Assembly: GCA_017561935.1 (NCBI GenBank)
Contig: JAFZBE010000042.1
Span: 62,001 to 126,000, forward strand
DNA length: 64,000 nucleotides
Direction: 5' to 3'
Source: Bacteroidales bacterium
GTDB lineage: Bacteria > Bacteroidota > Bacteroidia > Bacteroidales > UBA3663
Positions 27,810-35,257 of the stretch are shown one piece after another. The notes below the pieces were generated by a model that saw only the letters and a list, made by a program, of their open reading frames with translations, did not search any database and had not been told where the DNA came from. Both the position numbers and the translations under genes were made by a program. Numbering within the stretch: position 1 is the stretch's first letter; every line of letters begins with the position of its first letter.

Positions 27810-28508
27810 ATGAAGAAACTTTTTGCGTCAATTGCAGCTCTTGTTTTTGCTGCTACCGTGACTACTGCCAGTGCACAGGCAATTTTCAATGGTTCTAACG
27901 AACAAATGCGTTTTGGCATTCAGTTAGGCATGAACGTTTCATCGTTCGGACATGACCAGTATGGCTGGTTGGCCGGCTGGAATGTTGGAGCTACCGCTCT
28001 TTACAACTCTGAGGACTTCATTCCTAACTCCTATCTTCGCGGCTCGGTACTTTACAGCCGTAAGGGTGGAAGCGCCAGCGAGGATATATTTGATATTTCG
28101 AAGGGATACAAGGCCCATGATGCCATCTATCATCTGCATTATCTCGAGGTGCCCGTTCGTTTCGGCTATGCCTATGAGATGAACGACGACCTTTGCCTCA
28201 TGATCGAGAGCGGTCCGTATTTTGCTTTCCGTCGTGGCGCTTCGTTCCGCGCTGAATGCACTAACCGGGATGTGCCTGGAGTTGAAGATAATCGCATCAG
28301 CGGACGTATGCACAAGTATTACAATGACCTCCGCCGCTTCGATGTAGGTTGGGGCGTGCATGTTGGTGCCATCTACATGGAGAAGTATCAGGTCACCGTG
28401 GGTTACGACTGGGGACTTTGTGATGCGGTGACCAAGAAGAAGAACTACTTCTCGGGAACGGGCAAGAACCTCAACATCAGCATCAATCTCGCAGTTTATT
28501 TTGACTAA
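27810..28508 (+). CDS. Outer membrane beta-barrel protein (PorT-like/DUF-type small barrel)
   Basis: 232 residues with a signal peptide (cleavage after ASAQ). The mature protein alternates hydrophobic and polar residues in strand-like stretches (FGIQLGMNVSSFG, NVGATALYN, LHYLEVPVRFGYAYEMN) and ends in a strand with a terminal aromatic residue (ISINLAVYFD), which is the general pattern of small Bacteroidetes outer membrane barrels. The exact role is unknown. The next gene is a shorter relative (YLEIPIHYGYAW in the same place), so the pair probably arose by duplication. Confidence 0.75.
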   Translation: MKKLFASIAALVFAATVTTASAQAIFNGSNEQMRFGIQLGMNVSSFGHDQYGWLAGWNVGATALYNSEDFIPNSYLRGSVLYSRKGGSASEDIFDISKGYKAHDAIYHLHYLEVPVRFGYAYEMNDDLCLMIESGPYFAFRRGASFRAECTNRDVPGVEDNRISGRMHKYYNDLRRFDVGWGVHVGAIYMEKYQVTVGYDWGLCDAVTKKKNYFSGTGKNLNISINLAVYFD

Positions 28509-28519
28509 TCTCTAATTTT

Positions 28520-28547
28520 GAAACGGATTCTTGCGGGAGTCCGTTTC
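28520..28547 (+). terminator. Hairpin between the two barrel genes
   Basis: A perfect 8-bp stem (28520-28527 with 28540-28547) and 12-nt loop with no T-run. More likely an mRNA processing or attenuating hairpin than a full terminator. Confidence 0.45.
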
Positions 28548-28566
28548 GTATAAATTGTATTTTATC

Positions 28567-29217
28567 ATGAAAAAGTATTTTGTTGCGCTGGTGGCTCTTT
28601 TTGCTTCGGCAATGGTTCAGAGGGCCAATGCTCAGTTGCTCGACTTCGATGGCATGCCACCCTACAAGCTTGGTATCACCGCAGGATTGAACATACCTAC
28701 ATTCTCAGGTACAGGTTATGATTACACCGTCGGCCTTAATGCCGGTATCGATTTGATGCTAGATGCCAGCGACATCTTCGACAACACTTTCGGCCGTGCC
28801 GTGGTGCGCTATTCGATGAAGGGAGCAACGGGTCCTGATCCCATGCATCCTGATGGACTGAACATGGAGCCCAAGACGCATTTCACCTCCCATTATCTCG
28901 AGATTCCCATTCATTATGGTTATGCCTGGTATCTTGATTCCGACTGGACCATCATGGGTGAGACCGGACCATATTTTGCCTTAGGCTTGGCTGGTACGGC
29001 TCGTCCGGATGATGAGACCATCCTGGGCAGTCACTCGTTCTTCCACTCACACGACGTTTCCCGCTGGGATGTGGGTTGGGGACTGCAGTGCAGCCTGCTC
29101 TACGACCAGCAGTGGCAAGTTCATGTGGCCTACGACTGGGGCTTCAAGAATATGAACGACCACTTCCTTCAGAATAATGGCCTCAGCATCGGTCTGACTC
29201 TTTATTTTGAGTATTAA
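28567..29217 (+). CDS. Outer membrane beta-barrel protein, paralogue of the upstream gene
   Basis: 216 residues from the ATG at 28567; an in-frame ATG at 28531 adds 12 residues that would spoil the signal peptide (cleavage after NAQ). The layout matches the preceding protein: YKLGITAGLNIPTF, NAGIDLMLD, HYLEIPIHYGYAW, then WDVGWGLQCSLLYDQQWQVHVAYDWG and a final SIGLTLYFEY strand. Function unknown. It lies 58 bp after its paralogue with a perfect hairpin between them, and 37 bp before obgE, so read-through into obgE is possible. Confidence 0.75.
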   Translation: MKKYFVALVALFASAMVQRANAQLLDFDGMPPYKLGITAGLNIPTFSGTGYDYTVGLNAGIDLMLDASDIFDNTFGRAVVRYSMKGATGPDPMHPDGLNMEPKTHFTSHYLEIPIHYGYAWYLDSDWTIMGETGPYFALGLAGTARPDDETILGSHSFFHSHDVSRWDVGWGLQCSLLYDQQWQVHVAYDWGFKNMNDHFLQNNGLSIGLTLYFEY

Positions 29218-29219
29218 GA

Positions 29220-29250
29220 GTTCAAGAAGGGTTCAAAGGTTCAAGGTTTA
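29220..29250 (+). repeat. Short TTCAAGG-type direct repeat before obgE
   Basis: Three imperfect units (GTTCAAGAAGG, GTTCAAAGG, TTCAAGGTT) lie between the barrel gene and the obgE start. The complementary strand reads AACCTTTGAACC, like the other 9-bp repeats of this window. Confidence 0.6.
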
Positions 29251-29254
29251 AGCA

Positions 29255-30397
29255 ATGGCAGAATCCAATTTCGTTGATTACGTACGCATCTATTGTCGCT
29301 CTGGCAAGGGTGGCCGTGGCTGCTCGCACCTTCATCGCGCCAAGTACATTCCCAAGGGAGGTCCTGACGGTGGCGATGGAGGGAAGGGTGGTTCGGTCAT
29401 CTTGCATGGCAATCGCAACTACTGGACTCTGCTCCACCTGCGTTACCAACGCCATGTCTTCGCCACCGATGGCCAGGGAGGTCAGCCTAATAGATCGTTT
29501 GGCAAGGATGGCGAAGATGTTACTATCGAGGTGCCGATGGGTACGGTGGTGTATGATGCCGAAACGGGCGAGTACATCTGCGAGGTGACTTCTCACGACC
29601 AGAATGTGGTGCTCCTGAAGGGTGGTCGAGGCGGTCTCGGCAATTGGCATTTCCGTTCGGCTACCAATCAGGCGCCTCGATATGCGCAGCCTGGTGAACC
29701 CGCTCAGGAACGCAGCGTCATCCTTGAGCTGAAACTGTTGGCCGACGTGGGTCTCGTTGGTTTCCCCAATGCGGGCAAATCGACACTCTTGTCGAGCATC
29801 AGCGCAGCCAAGCCTAAGATTGCCGATTATCCGTTCACAACCATGGAGCCCAATTTGGGTCTTGTCCCTTATCGCGACAATCGCTCGTTCGTCATGGCCG
29901 ACATCCCCGGCATCATCGAGGGTGCAGCTGAGGGCAAGGGTCTTGGCCTGCGTTTCCTGCGTCATATCGAACGCAACTCCACCCTGCTGTTCATGATACC
30001 GGCTGACACAACCAATGTGAAGAAGGACTACGAGGTTCTGCTGGGCGAGCTCGGGAAGTATAATCCCGAACTACTTGACAAGCAACGTCTGCTGGCAATC
30101 ACCAAATGCGATATGCTTGACGATGAACTTATCGACCAGATGCGGCAGGAACTTCCCGATGGAGTGCCTACGGTCTTCATTTCGGCGGTGGCAGGCACGG
30201 GGCTTGATGAACTCAAGGACATGCTTTGGACCATGCTCAATGATGAAGCGAATCGTGTACAGACATTCACGCATCGCAATCTTGACATCTCAAAGGGCCT
30301 CGAAGACCAATATGAGGAGGTCGATCCCTTCGGTCATGACGACTATACTATTGAGGGTGTTTCACCTTCCGACCTCGAACTGGATTGGGACGAATAG
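29255..30397 (+). CDS. obgE: GTPase ObgE/CgtA
   Basis: 380 residues. The N-terminal Obg fold is glycine-rich ([28 protein letters not shown]; residues 17-50), the G domain starts near 160 with G1 GFPNAGKST, then G3 DIPGIIEGA and G4 TKCD. Obg proteins are essential ribosome-associated GTPases linked to 50S assembly and stress responses. The usual C-terminal OCT domain is absent; the protein ends in an acidic tail ([20 protein letters not shown]). It has a strong terminator downstream. Confidence 0.96.
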   Translation: MAESNFVDYVRIYCRSGKGGRGCSHLHRAKYIPKGGPDGGDGGKGGSVILHGNRNYWTLLHLRYQRHVFATDGQGGQPNRSFGKDGEDVTIEVPMGTVVYDAETGEYICEVTSHDQNVVLLKGGRGGLGNWHFRSATNQAPRYAQPGEPAQERSVILELKLLADVGLVGFPNAGKSTLLSSISAAKPKIADYPFTTMEPNLGLVPYRDNRSFVMADIPGIIEGAAEGKGLGLRFLRHIERNSTLLFMIPADTTNVKKDYEVLLGELGKYNPELLDKQRLLAITKCDMLDDELIDQMRQELPDGVPTVFISAVAGTGLDELKDMLWTMLNDEANRVQTFTHRNLDISKGLEDQYEEVDPFGHDDYTIEGVSPSDLELDWDE

Positions 30398-30441
30398 GGC
30401 CGATAATAGCCAAATACTTATTGGCAAACTATTCCTCATGG

Positions 30442-30487
30442 AAAAATGCTCAAAAATATGTTTTAGAACATTTTTTGGGCATTTTTT
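30442..30487 (+). terminator. Rho-independent terminator after obgE
   Basis: A long imperfect stem (about 30442-30462 with 30467-30486) whose right side runs into a T7 stretch at 30482-30488. Confidence 0.8.
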
Positions 30488-30497
30488 TGTTTGATAA

Positions 30498-30529
30498 TTT
30501 GCATGCATATTTTTTTTTCAGTATCTTTG
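30498..30529 (+). promoter_or_regulatory. Bacteroidetes-type promoter for the phosphohexomutase
   Basis: TTTG at 30498-30501, 20-bp spacer, TATCTTTG at 30522-30529. It starts 11 bp after the obgE terminator. Confidence 0.8.
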
Positions 30530-30550
30530 CACACTGAAAGGGGACGTAAC

Positions 30551-30590
30551 AAAAGCCAAACGCAACAATCCTCCCCAAGGCTTTTTCTTC
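30551..30590 (+). promoter_or_regulatory. Attenuator-like hairpin in the phosphohexomutase leader
   Basis: A perfect 7-bp stem (30551-30557 with 30579-30585) followed by a pyrimidine run lies in the 110-nt untranslated leader. It could regulate read-through. Confidence 0.35.
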
Positions 30591-30647
30591 TTCCGCTAAC
30601 CGTATTTTCAGATTCAAACACCAAACCTAATTTAAACGATTTATATC

Positions 30648-32381
30648 ATGGACGAACAGCTTATTAAAGACTGTACAGCCAAAGCGAAAGTTTGGCTGGG
30701 TGATGGTTTCGACGAAGAAACCAGAGCTGCCGTAAAGGCAATGATTGAAAACGAAGATAAGACAGATCTTGTCGAGGCTTTCTATCAGAATCTCGAGTTT
30801 GGAACTGGAGGTCTCCGTGGTATCATGGGTCCAGGCACCAACCGTATGAACAAGTATGTGGTGGGCATGGCTACTCAAGGCTTCGCCAACTACATTAATC
30901 GTGCATTCCCCGACATTCAGCCATCAGTAGTAGTAGGTCACGACTGCCGCAACAATGGCCGTATGTTCGCCGAAACCGTGGCTGCTATCTTCTCAGCCAA
31001 TGGCATCAAGGTTTATCTCTTTGAGTCCCTCCGTCCTACCCCGGAAATCTCGTTCGCCATCCGCCAACTCCATGCCCAGGCAGGTGTCAATGTAACCGCT
31101 TCGCACAACCCGAAGGAGTACAATGGCTATAAGGCATATTGGGATGATGGTGCACAGGTGCTCTTCCCTCACGACAAGGGCATCATCGATGAGGTCAACA
31201 AGATGACCATCGAGCAGGTGAAGTTTGAGCCAAATTACGATCTTATCAAGATCATCGGCGGCGAGATGGACGTTGACTATCTCCGCGCTGTCAAGGAGGC
31301 TATGGTCGATCAGGATGTCATCCTGCGTCAGAAGGACCTCAATATCGTCTATTCGCCGCTACACGGTGCAGGCCGCGTCCTCATCCCTGCCGCCCTTCGT
31401 ACCTGGGGCTTCCAGAACATCAACGTCGTACGTGAGCAGATGGTTATTGATGGAAACTTCCCAACCGTTGTATCGCCCAATCCTGAGAATTCCGAGGCTA
31501 TGACTCTTGGCATGAAGCTGGGTGACAAGATCAATGCCGACCTCGTTATCGCTTCCGATCCTGATGCCGACCGTCTTGCTATCGTTTGCCGCGACAACAA
31601 GGGTCAGTGGATGATCTTGAATGGCAACCAGACGGCTATGATGTTCTACTGGTATATCATTACCAACAAGAAGAAACTCGGCCAGCTCAAGGGCAATGAG
31701 TTTATGGTGAAGACCATCGTGACTTCAGAGCTCATCAAGAAGATTGCCAACAGGAATGGAGTAGAGATCTTCGACGACTTCACAGGCTTCAAGTGGATCG
31801 CATATCGTATCCGCATCAACGAGGGCAAGAAGAAATATATCGGTGGTGGCGAAGAGAGCTTCGGCTTCCTGCCATTCGACAAGGTTCGTGATAAGGACTC
31901 TCCGGCATCGATTTGCCTCATCTGCGAAATTGCAGCCTGGGCTAAGGACAACGGTATGACTTTGTTCGACCTGCTCCTCAACATCTACAAGGACTATGGA
32001 TTCCAGAAGGAGAAGGCTGTATCGGTAGTGAAGCCAGGCAAGTCGGGCGCTGATGAGATCAAGGCCATGATGGACAACTTCCGCAACAATCCTCCGAAGG
32101 AGTTGGGCGGATCGCCAGTTGTTCTGACCAAGGACTTCAAGCTCCTAAAGCAGGTTGATTGCAAGACGGGTGCTGTTAGTGATATCGAGATGCCTGACAC
32201 CAGCAATGTTCTTCAGTACTATACCGAGAATGGTGCCAAGGTGAGCGTTCGTCCTTCGGGCACTGAGCCAAAGATCAAGTTCTACTGCGAGGTTCCTGCC
32301 GAATTCGACGGCGATTATGTAAAGGCAAGTGCTGCTGCTGACGAAACGCTTGTGAAGATTTGCGCTTCTCTCGGCATTTAA
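30648..32381 (+). CDS. Phospho-sugar mutase (phosphoglucomutase/phosphomannomutase)
   Basis: 577 residues, the usual length of the large PgcA-type mutases. It contains FGTGGLRGIMGPGTNRMN near residue 50, the phosphoserine loop TASHNPKEYNGYK near 155, the metal-binding DPDADR near 305, the sugar-binding GGGEESFGF near 405 and the phosphate-binding RPSGTEPKIKF near 540. It interconverts hexose 1- and 6-phosphates in the cytoplasm, which would supply glucose-1-phosphate to enzymes such as RfbA. Own promoter, 110-nt leader with a hairpin, and its own terminator. Confidence 0.93.
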   Translation: MDEQLIKDCTAKAKVWLGDGFDEETRAAVKAMIENEDKTDLVEAFYQNLEFGTGGLRGIMGPGTNRMNKYVVGMATQGFANYINRAFPDIQPSVVVGHDCRNNGRMFAETVAAIFSANGIKVYLFESLRPTPEISFAIRQLHAQAGVNVTASHNPKEYNGYKAYWDDGAQVLFPHDKGIIDEVNKMTIEQVKFEPNYDLIKIIGGEMDVDYLRAVKEAMVDQDVILRQKDLNIVYSPLHGAGRVLIPAALRTWGFQNINVVREQMVIDGNFPTVVSPNPENSEAMTLGMKLGDKINADLVIASDPDADRLAIVCRDNKGQWMILNGNQTAMMFYWYIITNKKKLGQLKGNEFMVKTIVTSELIKKIANRNGVEIFDDFTGFKWIAYRIRINEGKKKYIGGGEESFGFLPFDKVRDKDSPASICLICEIAAWAKDNGMTLFDLLLNIYKDYGFQKEKAVSVVKPGKSGADEIKAMMDNFRNNPPKELGGSPVVLTKDFKLLKQVDCKTGAVSDIEMPDTSNVLQYYTENGAKVSVRPSGTEPKIKFYCEVPAEFDGDYVKASAAADETLVKICASLGI

Positions 32382-32402
32382 TCTGACTATTATCTATCCC
32401 TT

Positions 32403-32432
32403 GGGCGTCCCATTCCAATGGGGCGCCCTTTT
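32403..32432 (+). terminator. Rho-independent terminator after the phosphohexomutase
   Basis: Twelve-bp stem (32403-32414 with 32417-32428, one G-U pair) with a very short loop, then four T. Confidence 0.7.
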
Positions 32433-32438
32433 CACCTT

Positions 32439-32972
32439 ATGGAAAAGATAGGCATATTTTGTTCATCGTCCAATCGCTTGGACAAGGTATATTACGAAGA
32501 AGCCGACCGCTTGGGACGGTGGATAGGTGAACATGGCAAAACGTTGGTTTGTGGTGGTGCCAACTGTGGCCTGATGGAAACATTGGCCAAGGCTGTCCGT
32601 GCTTCGGGAGGACATGTGTTGGGAGTAATTCCTCAGATTCTGGTCGATAGGAACCGCGTGAGTTCATCGCTTGACGAGCAGATACTCACGCGCGACCTCA
32701 ATGAACGCAAGGATGTCCTCATCAATCAGTCGGATATCATCCTGGCTCTTCCCGGCAGCGTCGGAACCCTTGATGAAGTTTTTACGGTGATGGCAGCCAA
32801 CACCATCGGCATACACAACAAGAAAGTCGTCTTCTGGAACATCAATGGTTTTTGGGATGATCTTTTTGCGATGTTCGAAGGCATGACCCGATGGAATGTA
32901 GTCAATAAGCCATGGTCGGAGATGCTGCAGAAAACCAATACCTTCGAAGAAATCATCGGTATTTTGGAATAA
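32439..32972 (+). CDS. LOG family protein (TIGR00730 Rossmann fold)
   Basis: 177 residues from the ATG at 32439; seven residues of upstream frame lie in the preceding terminator. IGIFCSSSN at the N-terminus, CGGANCGLMETLAKA near residue 40, and the diagnostic LPGSVGTLDEVF near 110 match the LOG (lonely guy) phosphoribohydrolase fold, which releases free base from nucleoside 5'-monophosphates. The canonical PGGxGTxxE has Ser in place of the second Gly. The gene follows the mutase by 57 bp, with the terminator between. Confidence 0.9.
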   Translation: MEKIGIFCSSSNRLDKVYYEEADRLGRWIGEHGKTLVCGGANCGLMETLAKAVRASGGHVLGVIPQILVDRNRVSSSLDEQILTRDLNERKDVLINQSDIILALPGSVGTLDEVFTVMAANTIGIHNKKVVFWNINGFWDDLFAMFEGMTRWNVVNKPWSEMLQKTNTFEEIIGILE

Positions 32973-32978
32973 TGAGCT

Positions 32979-33149
32979 TTACATGAAGTTGGCACAGGCC
33001 TTAGAGTCCTCTGTGATATTCCTTCCACTCACCGAACAACTTAGACTGCCATTCTGCTGATAGCGGCAGAAGTGGCAGTCTGTGCAATAACGGGTGTCCA
33101 TGTAGAAGGGATCTTCAGGATTCATTTCCCGATAGAGTTCGTCGTCCAT
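32979..33149 (-). CDS. Small cysteine-rich protein (56 residues)
   Basis: A minus-strand frame from ATG at 33147-33149 to TAA at 32979-32981. The protein has five Cys (positions 22, 25, 28, 39, 52): YCTDCHFCRY, then SLSCSV and KACANFM. The CxxCxxC plus two spaced Cys suggests a metal-binding knuckle. It resembles short Bacteroidales proteins of unknown function known to me only as hypotheticals. It begins 21 bp downstream of inverted-repeat copy B and ends close to the convergent LOG gene. No other frame in this stretch is open. Confidence 0.6.
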   Translation of the reverse strand: MDDELYREMNPEDPFYMDTRYCTDCHFCRYQQNGSLSCSVSGRNITEDSKACANFM

Positions 33150-33160
33150 AATCAATATTT

Positions 33161-33236
33161 GTTTTATTTACACGAATTACCGTTAATTGACATGAATTAT
33201 TTGAAACAATTAATGAAAATTCGCGATAATTCGTGT
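33161..33236. repeat. Inverted-repeat element, copy B
   Basis: Arms at 33170-33198 and 33208-33236 pair at 23 of 29 positions around a 9-bp loop. The flanking TTTTATTT and the asymmetric differences between arms are the same as in copy A, so both come from one ancestral element. It lies in the gap between two leftward genes, ending 20 bp before the 56-residue gene. Confidence 0.75.
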
Positions 33237-33273
33237 TGAATAAAAAGCCTAAATAATTGTCGATTATTTTTGT

Positions 33274-33510
33274 TTAAATGGCCGGAACAACACACACCTT
33301 GTGATACTGCACATCGCCAAAGCCATAGACTTCAGTCTTGCTGTGATCTTTGGCGATGGCAACGATACGACATCGCCGTCCCTCCACGTAGATGGGGGAG
33401 CCGACGCGTGGAGCTTCTTCCTGACGCAGCGAATAGATAAAGATGTCGAAGGGATCGTCATCCAAATCCTGCGGGTCACAAGGCTCGTAGATATTCCAGA
33501 CGTGCGTCAT
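33274..33510 (-). CDS. Conserved-looking small protein, function unknown (78 residues)
   Basis: The chosen ATG (33508-33510) overlaps the stop of the thioesterase gene in an ATGA arrangement, so the two are translationally coupled; a longer start at 33534 lies well inside the thioesterase frame. The protein is acidic in the first third (EPCDPQDLDDDPFDIFIY) and then shows a small beta-barrel-like pattern (GSPIYVEGRRCRIVAIAKD, TEVYGFGDVQYHKVCVV). I do not recognise the family. Probably cytoplasmic, in the same operon as the thioesterase. Confidence 0.7.
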   Translation of the reverse strand: MTHVWNIYEPCDPQDLDDDPFDIFIYSLRQEEAPRVGSPIYVEGRRCRIVAIAKDHSKTEVYGFGDVQYHKVCVVPAI

Positions 33511-34247
33511 GACATAAACAGTTTGCAGCGGCAAACGGGGATTTCCGTTACAGCTTGGCGTACCTCAACAGAGTAGGTCTCATCTTCATCCTTATCGACA
33601 AACAGATGCAACTTGTCACCACAATAGCTTTCGCTGACGTAGGCAATCTCAAAGCGATGTAAACGGTGTTGGCGCAGATAGTCGATGGAGAAGAGATCCA
33701 TCACATGTTCGATATACCTGACACTGTTGACGTGCCCGTTGACATCGATGTCGCTGTAATGGGCCACGAACGTCCCCGAAGGTTCCTTGGCTGTCACCTT
33801 GATGCGGCCGGGCTTCTCGATGGGGCATTCGCGCTCAGGATAGGCGTACGAGGAGATTAGCCCGTCGTAGAGGTGCTCAAGGTCCATGGGCTTGCGGCTC
33901 TCCATACCTATCATAGCCCATACCGTACGAGCGTAGCCAATGATTCGGCCATCGCAGTTGCGCAGGGCGAAGTTACGGTCGGTAAACAGACGATAGACGT
34001 TTTCTACCCACGTGTCAATCTCGAATTGCTCGTACTGGCGGGGCAGTTCCTCGAACTCAATAGCCATACGCGAGAGCACCCATGTATGATCCTCTTGGTT
34101 GAGGCGTGCCATACCGAATCCGCGAGCTGTGGCATGCTGTCCTGCGCAGTTGAGCAAATGATTCCCGAGCACACCTAAAGTAATATGGCCGGAGAAGTCA
34201 GCATGAAATGGCTCGCAGACGTATTTGGTGGTAGCGACTTTTTCCAT
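33507..34247 (-). CDS. Acyl-ACP thioesterase
   Basis: 246 residues with two tandem hot-dog folds. The N-terminal half has the FatA/FatB-type WVLSRMAIEFEELP and IDTWVENVYRLFTDRNF; the second half has HYSDIDVNGHVNSVRYIEHVMD, carrying the catalytic Asp/Asn/His cluster. It would release fatty acids from acyl carrier protein in the cytoplasm. It lies 23 bp after the lipoprotein gene and overlaps the next gene by four bases, so it is the second gene of a leftward operon. Confidence 0.9.
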   Translation of the reverse strand: MEKVATTKYVCEPFHADFSGHITLGVLGNHLLNCAGQHATARGFGMARLNQEDHTWVLSRMAIEFEELPRQYEQFEIDTWVENVYRLFTDRNFALRNCDGRIIGYARTVWAMIGMESRKPMDLEHLYDGLISSYAYPERECPIEKPGRIKVTAKEPSGTFVAHYSDIDVNGHVNSVRYIEHVMDLFSIDYLRQHRLHRFEIAYVSESYCGDKLHLFVDKDEDETYSVEVRQAVTEIPVCRCKLFMS

Positions 34248-34270
34248 TGAACTATTTTGACGTATTGCCT

Positions 34271-34624
34271 TTATTTGAGCAAGCCGTCAACAATACCCTT
34301 GATGATACCAGCTCCCTGATTGATGTAGTTGGTGACTGAATTGACGACACTTTGAACCGAGCATTTCGCGAATTTGGAGACCAGGCGGCCCTTCAGTTCG
34401 CCATACTCGGCTGCCTGTTCGTTCGTTAGTTTGCGGACATCCATTCTGTCGTCGATGCGCCTGAAGTCCTCATAAGCGTCCTTCCAGTCTTCTACATCGT
34501 AATACTGGCCTTTGGCCTCTACCTCGTAAGTGAGCTTACGCATTTGGTTGAGACCTCTTCTCTCAGTGCTGCAGGATGCCAGTGTCAGCATCGCAACGAT
34601 AAGGAATAGAAAAGTCTTTCTCAT
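34271..34624 (-). CDS. Small lipoprotein, function unknown
   Basis: 117 residues from the ATG at 34622-34624, just downstream of a strong promoter; a longer upstream frame would include the promoter and is rejected. The signal ends in MLTLASCS, a lipobox. The mature part is helical and charged (YEVEAKGQYYDVEDWKDA, YEDFRRIDDRM, NEQAAEYGELKGRL) and ends in a more hydrophobic stretch with a glycine-rich INQGAGIIKGIV. Function unknown. First gene of the operon with the thioesterase. Confidence 0.75.
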   Translation of the reverse strand: MRKTFLFLIVAMLTLASCSTERRGLNQMRKLTYEVEAKGQYYDVEDWKDAYEDFRRIDDRMDVRKLTNEQAAEYGELKGRLVSKFAKCSVQSVVNSVTNYINQGAGIIKGIVDGLLK

Positions 34625-34654
34625 TTGAAGTGTATTTTTGTTTGAATGATGGGG

Positions 34655-34685
34655 CAAAGATACTAATTTATTCAGATTGTGCCAA
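34655..34685 (-). promoter_or_regulatory. Bacteroidetes-type promoter for the lipoprotein-thioesterase operon
   Basis: Read on the minus strand: TTG at 34683-34685, 20-bp spacer, TATCTTTG at 34655-34662, 30 bp before the start. Confidence 0.75.
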
Positions 34686-34824
34686 CACTTTTGGCTCTTT
34701 TTTCCCTTTTTTGAGTATTTTTTGTTTTTGATTTGCCCAAACAATCATTTTCAAGGGGGAAATTGAGTGTTTTCTATCCATTTATTCGTTTAGTATTGCG
34801 ATTATTTCTATGTCAATCGTGTCG

Positions 34825-35186
34825 GTCCAATTCACTAACGTAAATTGGACATTTCCAATCGCGTGCGTCCAATTCACAATCGTAAATTGGACGTTTCCAA
34901 TCGCGCGCGTCCAATTCCCGATTGTAAAATGGACGTTTCCAATCGCGCGCGTCCAATTCCCGATCGTAAATTGGACATTTCCAATCGTGCGCGTCCAATT
35001 CCCGATCGTAAATTGGACATTTCCAATCGCGTGCGTCCAATTCACAATCGTAAATTGGACATTTCCAATCGTGCGCGTCCAATTCCCGATCGTAAAATGG
35101 ACATTTCCAATCGTGAGTGTCCAATTCCCGATCGTAAATTGGACGTTTCCAATCGTGAGTGTCCAATTCACTAACGTAAATTGGAC
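34825..35186. repeat. Nine-copy array of 26-bp palindromes with 42-bp period
   Basis: Eight complete 42-bp units and a final 26-bp half unit start at 34825, 34867, 34909, 34951, 34993, 35035, 35077, 35119 and 35161. Each begins GTCCAATT and closes AAATTGGAC or AAATGGAC, so it can form an 8-bp hairpin. The 16-bp linkers follow RTTTCCAATCGYGNGY. The first and last palindromes are identical. It fills most of the gap between two divergent promoters and ends 22 bp before the -33 box of pgeF. No other feature was seen in 34686-35207. Confidence 0.95.
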
Positions 35187-35207
35187 ATGAGATTTTTCCA
35201 CTTTTTC

Positions 35208-35238
35208 TTTGCCATATCGAGAAAAAGTTGTACCTTTG
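35208..35238 (+). promoter_or_regulatory. Bacteroidetes-type promoter for pgeF
   Basis: TTTG at 35208-35211, 19-bp spacer, TACCTTTG at 35231-35238, 20 bp before the ATG, so the leader is very short. Confidence 0.8.
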
Positions 35239-35257
35239 CACAAAAATGTAGCATAAC

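Noticed and set aside
34825-35186. CRISPR array interpretation of the 42-bp repeats
   Set aside because: Linkers are 16 bp and nearly identical between units, so they are not spacers, and no cas gene is in the window.
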